From Candidatus Poseidoniaceae archaeon (lineage in GTDB: Archaea > Thermoplasmatota > Poseidoniia > Poseidoniales > Poseidoniaceae): a stretch of DNA of 6,266 nt. This document shows, piece after piece, positions 1-3,295 of the stretch (position 1 is its first letter; each line of letters opens with the position of its first letter). The stretch lies in the NCBI GenBank assembly GCA_022452125.1, contig JAKURJ010000096.1, positions 1 to 6,266 on the forward strand, written 5' to 3'. The notes beneath the pieces are model-generated. The model was given only the letters and a program-made list of their open reading frames with translations, was not told the DNA's origin and searched no databases. The position numbers were made by a program, and so were the translations under genes.

Positions 1-272
1 AATCCATCTATACCGGTAACCTTTGGGTCTCCCCCGGCAAAAAGATCTGCAGATACCGACCCCAGAAGGAATGCGAAAACTCCGGTAAGCATTGTCATCA
101 GATGTGGTTGTCCCCATTCATGGCGCAGAAGTTTGAATTCGAATTTGCATTCGTGACGGATTCGGTCAATGGTGCTCAGCATTGGATGAAGGTCAGCGAA
201 CCTTTTTTCGAGAATTACATCGCCCAGACGGAAAGGCATCTCACCATGCCCATCGGGAGAGATTTCTGACAT
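1..272 (-). CDS. Small membrane-anchored protein, function unknown (5' part only)
   Basis: The reading frame is open from the start to the left edge, giving 90 residues without a stop. I do not recognise the family. The N-terminal half is polar and charged (FRLGDVILEKRFADLHP, then a basic helix with IRHECKFEFKLLRHEW). A hydrophobic segment of about 22 residues follows (roughly residues 57-78, around MLTGVFAFLLGS), which suggests a membrane anchor with the first 55 residues inside the cell. The start at 272 is chosen because GGAGGTGA, fully complementary to the archaeal 16S rRNA 3' end, lies 5 bases before it. An in-frame ATG at 290 would add six residues but would put that ribosome site inside the gene. 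The Tudor/EF-hand gene ends 109 bases upstream on the same strand, so co-transcription is possible, but the gap holds its own TATA-like box. Third codon positions look more G+C-rich than in the next two genes. Confidence 0.75.
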   Translation of the reverse strand, partial: MSEISPDGHGEMPFRLGDVILEKRFADLHPMLSTIDRIRHECKFEFKLLRHEWGQPHLMTMLTGVFAFLLGSVSADLFAGGDPKVTGIDG

Positions 273-277
273 CTCAT

Positions 278-285
278 TCACCTCC
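278..285 (-). promoter_or_regulatory. Strong Shine-Dalgarno site of the left-edge gene
   Basis: On the minus strand this reads GGAGGTGA, an eight-base complement of the archaeal anti-Shine-Dalgarno sequence, five bases before the ATG at 272. It decides the start over the ATG at 290. The other protein genes in the window show no comparable site, so this gene is probably translated from a leadered mRNA while others may be leaderless. Confidence 0.7.
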
Positions 286-334
286 GCCATGGTCGATGGT
301 GGGCGCTCTCCCTTTGAGTCATTTCGGTCGTTTG

Positions 335-351
335 CACCTCCGTAGGAGGTG
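335..351. repeat. Perfect 7-bp inverted repeat with GTA loop (leader or operator hairpin)
   Basis: CACCTCC, GTA, GGAGGTG form a perfect stem of seven base pairs with a three-base loop. It lies between the end of the Tudor/EF-hand gene and the left-edge membrane gene. A TATA-like box on the minus strand (TATAA at 369-365) is centred about 24 bases upstream of the repeat centre, so a transcript start would fall inside the repeat. It could be an operator over the start site or, on read-through transcripts, an RNA hairpin in the leader. There is no T-run next to it, so an archaeal terminator is less likely. A second hairpin with the same loop lies at 3269-3285. Confidence 0.65.
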
Positions 352-363
352 TGGTTACTGAAA

Positions 364-370
364 GTTATAC
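364..370 (-). promoter_or_regulatory. Candidate TATA box for the left-edge gene
   Basis: The minus strand reads GTATAAC just beyond the stop codon of the upstream gene. At the usual archaeal spacing of about 25 bases, transcription would start near 342, leaving a leader of some 70 bases before the ATG at 272. The BRE context is not clear, so this is a pattern match only. Confidence 0.4.
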
Positions 371-381
371 TTCCAAACCAC

Positions 382-1674
382 TCAAGATAGTGGCTTGATT
401 CTAGAAGGGCCTACCCATTCATCCCAACTCGAATCGAACCCTTCGTATGTTATGAAAAATGAACTTGGTTCGACTTTCACCACACTCGCGTCCCACCACT
501 CGCTATTCCACTCAACTTTGACTCTCTGGCCAACCGAAAACGGACTATTGAAGGGGTGGTTTTCAGGTTTGATTTTCCAACCTGTTGGTCCGACGACATA
601 AATCGTATTTCTTGTTTCAACTCTTGCTGTGGCTCTTTCATCGAATGATATAGAAACTATTGAACTAGAATTGATATTCGTTTCACCTAATTTTGGATGA
701 GCGTAAGCATAACCGCTAATTGCACCATTTTCAAGATATGCATCCTTGATTACCACTTCGGGTTTTGACGGACTTCCACATTCCGTTGAATCTGAAGCAA
801 TCATGTATTTCACTAAAGACCTATAATCGATTTCTGAATCCAATTCGATTCCCAATTCTGAGAATTCTTGGAGCACATCATCGACATTGAGTGGTTCATC
901 TCCGAGTTCAGTAAGAATTCGAAAGTATTCTCTCGCAGGAATAGTTCCTGTATTATTTGTGTCAAATACTTGGAAAGCTTCAATCAGTTGTTTTTCAGCC
1001 TGATTGTCATGTTCAATATATTCTTGGACTTCACTAGACGATTCATTTAACGGTTCGATTCTGCCCCATTCAACATTATCTTCTACATCTCCATCGTCAA
1101 ACTGAATGAAGAAACTATGGTTATCATTTTCTTTCATTATTTTCCCAGGGTAGTAGTGGCCATAATTTTTCCAATTCACAAAGACTCTGTCTCCTACATT
1201 GAACGGAATTCCTGCGGGCCGAATTGTTCCCGGCGCCGAACCAATTACTACTGCATGTTTGGTCTCAATTTTCCCTGTTTTTGGGACTTCAATCTTGTAA
1301 GTCCCGTCTTCGTTTATTGCTATAACTCGACACCTGTCTAGCCATCGCTGATTTGTTGGGCTATGGTATTCAACATGGTCGCCCACATTGAATGACTGGG
1401 GCAATTCAATTTCAGGAGTTGGAGGTGCTTGAGCAACTTTTGGGGTATCAAGCATTCCCATTTTTTGGAGAGCGAAAATTACAGCTTCAGTCACAGCTTC
1501 AGGATCATTATTTATTGTGGTATTACTAATAACGTCACCACCAATCACAGAGTCCTTCATTTCGATTTTATTACCCGCAGGAGGTGCAGGAATCCATTCA
1601 GAGCCAGTCCACATGAATTTACCATCTGGACTTAGCACTCTCTCGGTCATGAAATAGCCTAATTGTTGAATCAT
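382..1674 (-). CDS. Multidomain protein: three Tudor/SH3-like barrels and a calmodulin-like EF-hand pair
   Basis: A 430-residue protein without signal peptide or membrane helix, so probably cytosolic. Domains in order: an N-terminal motif, DGKFMWTGSEWIPAPP (residues 17-32); a short stretch DSVIGGDVISNTTIN (41-55), then a helix; Tudor-like barrel 1 (about 95-150, starting FNVGDHVEY); barrel 2 (158-209, FNVGDRVFVNW, YYPGKI, FDDGDVEDNV); an EF-hand pair (226-292); a small beta domain (306-362, GYAYAHPKLG and VETRNTIYVV); and barrel 3 (379-429, VGQRVKVEW, ITYEGFDSSWDEWV), the clearest Tudor-knot/Agenet-like unit. EF-loop 1 (D238 to E249, with N240, G243, I245 and E249) keeps the calcium ligands. 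Loop 2 is degenerate (G275 and S286 at positions 1 and 12). Known Tudor barrels bind methylated peptides or nucleic acids; the ligand here is unknown. A role as a calcium-responsive scaffold or reader is inference. Translation may instead start at Met9 (1650), just before the conserved motif. It is divergent from the membrane protein at 1756. Confidence 0.9.
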   Translation of the reverse strand: MIQQLGYFMTERVLSPDGKFMWTGSEWIPAPPAGNKIEMKDSVIGGDVISNTTINNDPEAVTEAVIFALQKMGMLDTPKVAQAPPTPEIELPQSFNVGDHVEYHSPTNQRWLDRCRVIAINEDGTYKIEVPKTGKIETKHAVVIGSAPGTIRPAGIPFNVGDRVFVNWKNYGHYYPGKIMKENDNHSFFIQFDDGDVEDNVEWGRIEPLNESSSEVQEYIEHDNQAEKQLIEAFQVFDTNNTGTIPAREYFRILTELGDEPLNVDDVLQEFSELGIELDSEIDYRSLVKYMIASDSTECGSPSKPEVVIKDAYLENGAISGYAYAHPKLGETNINSSSIVSISFDERATARVETRNTIYVVGPTGWKIKPENHPFNSPFSVGQRVKVEWNSEWWDASVVKVEPSSFFITYEGFDSSWDEWVGPSRIKPLS

Positions 1675-1755
1675 ATCAATTGTACTACGGACAGAATTTG
1701 ACTTTCACTAAAATTCCGGATTAATCTTTATACGATAATTGCCAAAACGAACGCC
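1675..1755. promoter_or_regulatory. Divergent promoter region between the Tudor/EF-hand and membrane-protein genes
   Basis: The 81 bases separate two divergent starts. CTTTATACG at 1726-1734 reads as a TTTATA box on the plus strand and as TATAAAG on the minus strand. Its plus-strand centre is 26-27 bases before the ATG at 1756, which fits a leaderless mRNA. Used on the minus strand, it would start transcription near 1704, about 30 bases before the ATG at 1674. A weaker TTGATAT (1681-1675, minus) sits about 27 bases before Met9 at 1650 and would fit a leaderless start there. No Shine-Dalgarno site is visible for either gene. Confidence 0.55.
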
Positions 1756-2508
1756 ATGAAAGAGATGACAGAATATAGCCAATTATACCAAGGAAGCAAT
1801 TCATCCAATCCCGAATCAATCGAGATAAATATCAACTCAATAAATTCTGAATTTCCATCCCAAAATAGCAACTCAATAGTCTCAAATCCAGAGCCTAAAT
1901 CAAAATCCACAATTTTGTATATCATGATTATTGCTAGTTTTATTTTGGCACCCGTTTCAGTAGTCGAAGATGTATGGTTGACTCAGACAATTGATAGAGA
2001 CGAATGGGGTGATACGGTTTTCACTCAGGAAGTGCATGTTGGATTACGTCAAGTAATGTATGAGACATGCGTTGACGGCACTGATTGCGAATATACAGAC
2101 CAAGAAAACTTCGGGGACTTATACGACATGTGTATGGAAGAGATTGGAAATGATGATGGCGAGTATTATGGTGAAGAAATCGACGAGTATTGCGGACCTT
2201 GGTCAGATTTACATGTCGGTGGTATGACGGCATCAGTGCTAATCATAATCGCTGCAGTTATGCTATTCGCTGCATTTTTCATGCAAGGAAGACCCGACAC
2301 AATTGAGACAGCTAATTACATTGCAATGGGTGCAGGCAGCCTGATTATTTTTGCACTTACTTTTTGGCATTTCATGCTACCAGAAGCAGCAGATAATTTG
2401 GATTGGGGAAGAGGTCCTTGGTTCGCAATTTTATCTGCGGGACTTTCAATCGCCTCAGGGTTCAGTGGGTACATACGATCAAAAGAAACCGGAAGTCAAG
2501 AAATTTAA
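1756..2508 (+). CDS. Four-helix membrane protein with claudin/PMP22-like topology, function unknown
   Basis: A 250-residue protein. Residues 1-50 are polar and rich in Ser and Asn, probably a disordered cytosolic tail. Membrane helices are at about 51-70, 155-176, 186-208 and 221-240. A long acidic loop (71-154) joins helices 1 and 2 and holds four cysteines (C105, C111, C126, C146), all of the protein's cysteines, so two disulfides outside the cell are likely. The loop order is W74, then G96-L97, C105 and C111, recalling the W, GLW, C, C signature of the first extracellular loop of claudins and calcium-channel gamma subunits. Short helix links and a short basic/acidic C-tail complete the same layout. 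The similarity is in pattern and topology only; homology is unproven, and archaeal four-helix proteins of unknown role are common. The start at 1756 fits the leaderless promoter; Met4 at 1765 is an alternative. The DsrE-like gene starts 47 bases downstream and could share the transcript. Confidence 0.88.
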   Translation: MKEMTEYSQLYQGSNSSNPESIEININSINSEFPSQNSNSIVSNPEPKSKSTILYIMIIASFILAPVSVVEDVWLTQTIDRDEWGDTVFTQEVHVGLRQVMYETCVDGTDCEYTDQENFGDLYDMCMEEIGNDDGEYYGEEIDEYCGPWSDLHVGGMTASVLIIIAAVMLFAAFFMQGRPDTIETANYIAMGAGSLIIFALTFWHFMLPEAADNLDWGRGPWFAILSAGLSIASGFSGYIRSKETGSQEI

Positions 2509-2555
2509 CATCCAGATATGAGTAAAATGAATAACTTATTTGATTTAGCAAATGC

Positions 2556-2945
2556 ATGAGCAAGAATTATTTCGTAAAATTTGTGTCCGAGCCAAAAAAC
2601 GATCCGCTGAAAACTATTGTTGGGATTGCGTGTGCTGCGAGAGCTATTTCTGATGGGCATAAAGTCAGTGTATTTTTTGCCGCCCATGGGACTAGGCTCT
2701 TAGACCAATCATACATTCAGGAACTTGATATGAGAATGGGTCCAGATTCTAGTGCTGTATCAGAGATGATGGACACGATAATTTCTAATGCAGTTCTGTA
2801 CTGTTCATTTGCATCTGTAAAAGAAACATTGGGGCATTCTGAAGGGGATGAAGCATTAATACTTCCAGATGAAAAAATCACATGGAGTGGGCCCCCTGGT
2901 GTTATTGAATTAAGTTCGAAATCTGATGTTCAACTAGTCTACTGA
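2556..2945 (+). CDS. DsrE/DsrF-like family protein
   Basis: A 129-residue soluble protein matching the small alpha/beta DsrE/F/TusD fold. It starts with a beta strand (YFVKFVSEP), then an alanine-rich helix (PLKTIVGIACAARAISDG), then the strand and turn KVSVFFAAHGTRLLD. After a helix (SEMMDTIISNAV) comes LYCSFASVKETLG, where C83 sits at the usual position of the family's active cysteine. The C-terminus (PPGVIELSSKSDVQLVY) is the last strand. Family members carry persulfide sulfur in sulfur-relay or sulfur-oxidation systems, and many archaeal ones are uncharacterised. The conserved cysteine permits a sulfur-carrier role, but no partner (TusC/TusB-, TusA- or rhodanese-like) is visible here. The length is typical. 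The ATG at 2556 overlaps the stop of a 13-codon frame starting at 2518. The gene ends 5 bases before the 3' end of a convergent tRNA-Ser gene. Confidence 0.85.
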   Translation: MSKNYFVKFVSEPKNDPLKTIVGIACAARAISDGHKVSVFFAAHGTRLLDQSYIQELDMRMGPDSSAVSEMMDTIISNAVLYCSFASVKETLGHSEGDEALILPDEKITWSGPPGVIELSSKSDVQLVY

Positions 2946-2950
2946 GTAGG

Positions 2951-3033
2951 CGCCGAGAGGGAGATTTGAACTCCCGAGGGACAGGCCCACGCGATTTCCA
3001 GTCGCGCGCACTACCAGGCTATGCGATCTCGGC
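2951..3033 (-). tRNA. tRNA-Ser (anticodon GGA)
   Basis: On the minus strand the acceptor arms GCCGAGA and TCTCGGC pair over all seven positions, followed by discriminator G73, as expected for serine. The D-arm is GCA/TGC around TAGCCTGGTAG. The anticodon stem CGCGA/TCGCG encloses CTGGAAA, giving anticodon GGA, which reads UCC and UCU. A long variable arm (GGG paired with CCC) marks a class II tRNA, and the T-arm is GGGAG, TTCAAAT, CTCCC. After the discriminator the DNA reads CCT, so CCA is not encoded and must be added enzymatically. No intron is seen. It is convergent with the DsrE-like gene. Confidence 0.95.
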
Positions 3034-3059
3034 CGCAGGTTCGCCGACAGGCCTTTCAT

Positions 3060-3066
3060 GTTTAAC
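3060..3066 (-). promoter_or_regulatory. Candidate TATA box of tRNA-Ser
   Basis: The minus strand reads GTTAAAC, centred about 30 bases before the tRNA 5' end, close to archaeal box A spacing. It overlaps a small inverted repeat (AACCG, AAA, CGGTT at 3064-3076). The match is moderate. Confidence 0.35.
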
Positions 3067-3105
3067 CGAAACGGTTGAGAATCGTTCAATATCACTCCGA
3101 ATCGA

Positions 3106-3112
3106 TTATATC
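3106..3112 (+). promoter_or_regulatory. Candidate TATA box of tRNA-Thr
   Basis: TTATATC is centred 28 bases before the first base of tRNA-Thr, the usual distance for an archaeal box A, so transcription would start at or a few bases before the mature 5' end. Confidence 0.5.
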
Positions 3113-3136
3113 GCAATGGCAGGTCGCCACGACTAC

Positions 3137-3211
3137 GCCACCATGGCTTAGTGGTATAGCACCTCATTGGTAATGAGGAGGTCGCGAGTTCAAGTCTCGC
3201 TGGTGGCTCCA
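3137..3211 (+). tRNA. tRNA-Thr (anticodon GGT) with encoded CCA
   Basis: Acceptor arms GCCACCA and TGGTGGC pair fully. The D-arm is GCT/AGC around TAGTGGTAT. The anticodon stem CCTCA/TGAGG encloses TTGGTAA, so the anticodon is GGT, reading ACC and ACU. The T-arm is GCGAG, TTCAAGT, CTCGC. The discriminator is T73 (3208), the archaeal threonine identity base, followed by an encoded CCA (3209-3211), unlike the neighbouring tRNA-Ser. No intron is seen. Confidence 0.96.
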
Positions 3212-3217
3212 GACTAA

Positions 3218-3230
3218 TTGTTTCGATTTT
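3218..3230 (+). terminator. T-rich terminator-like stretch after tRNA-Thr
   Basis: TTGTTTCGATTTT starts six bases after the CCA of tRNA-Thr. Archaeal RNA polymerase stops at runs of T without needing a hairpin, so this probably ends the tRNA transcript. The T-runs are short, so some read-through into the surface-protein gene is possible. Confidence 0.4.
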
Positions 3231-3254
3231 CGAATGTGACCTTCTTGCACAGAC

Positions 3255-3260
3255 TTGATA
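3255..3260 (+). promoter_or_regulatory. Weak TATA-like box of the surface-protein gene
   Basis: TTGATA is the best TATA-like sequence between tRNA-Thr and the large gene. It is centred about 30 bases before the in-frame ATG at 3287 and about 39 before the ATG at 3296. The match to the archaeal consensus is poor. Confidence 0.25.
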
Positions 3261-3268
3261 GGTTGCGG

Positions 3269-3285
3269 CAGACCCGTAGGGTCTG
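3269..3285. repeat. Perfect 7-bp inverted repeat with GTA loop before the surface-protein gene
   Basis: CAGACCC, GTA, GGGTCTG form a perfect seven-base-pair stem ending one base before an in-frame ATG (3287) and ten bases before the ATG at 3296. It lies between the weak TATA-like box and the start codon, so as DNA it is placed like an operator and as RNA it would form a hairpin at the very 5' end. It shares GCA, CC-GTA-GG and TG with the repeat at 335-351, while its three middle pairs differ and still match each other. Confidence 0.65.
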
Positions 3286-3295
3286 GATGTGGAGT

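Noticed and set aside
335..351. Reading the hairpin as a bacterial-type terminator of the Tudor/EF-hand gene.
   Set aside because: No T-run follows it on either strand, and archaeal termination relies on T-runs rather than on hairpins.
395..601. Several plus-strand frames of 60-75 codons between 395 and 1635.
   Set aside because: All are antisense to the Tudor/EF-hand gene, whose domains are clearly recognisable.
1681..1693. A third member of the GTA-loop hairpin family (minus strand TGTCC-GTA-GTACA).
   Set aside because: The stem has a mismatch in the inner pairs and only four of five positions match, so it is too weak to count.
382..3033. Possible genomic island inserted at tRNA-Ser, suggested by the A+T-richer genes next to a tRNA.
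   Set aside because: No repeat of the tRNA 3' end was seen at the far side, and there is no integrase or mobile-element gene; the composition shift is mild.
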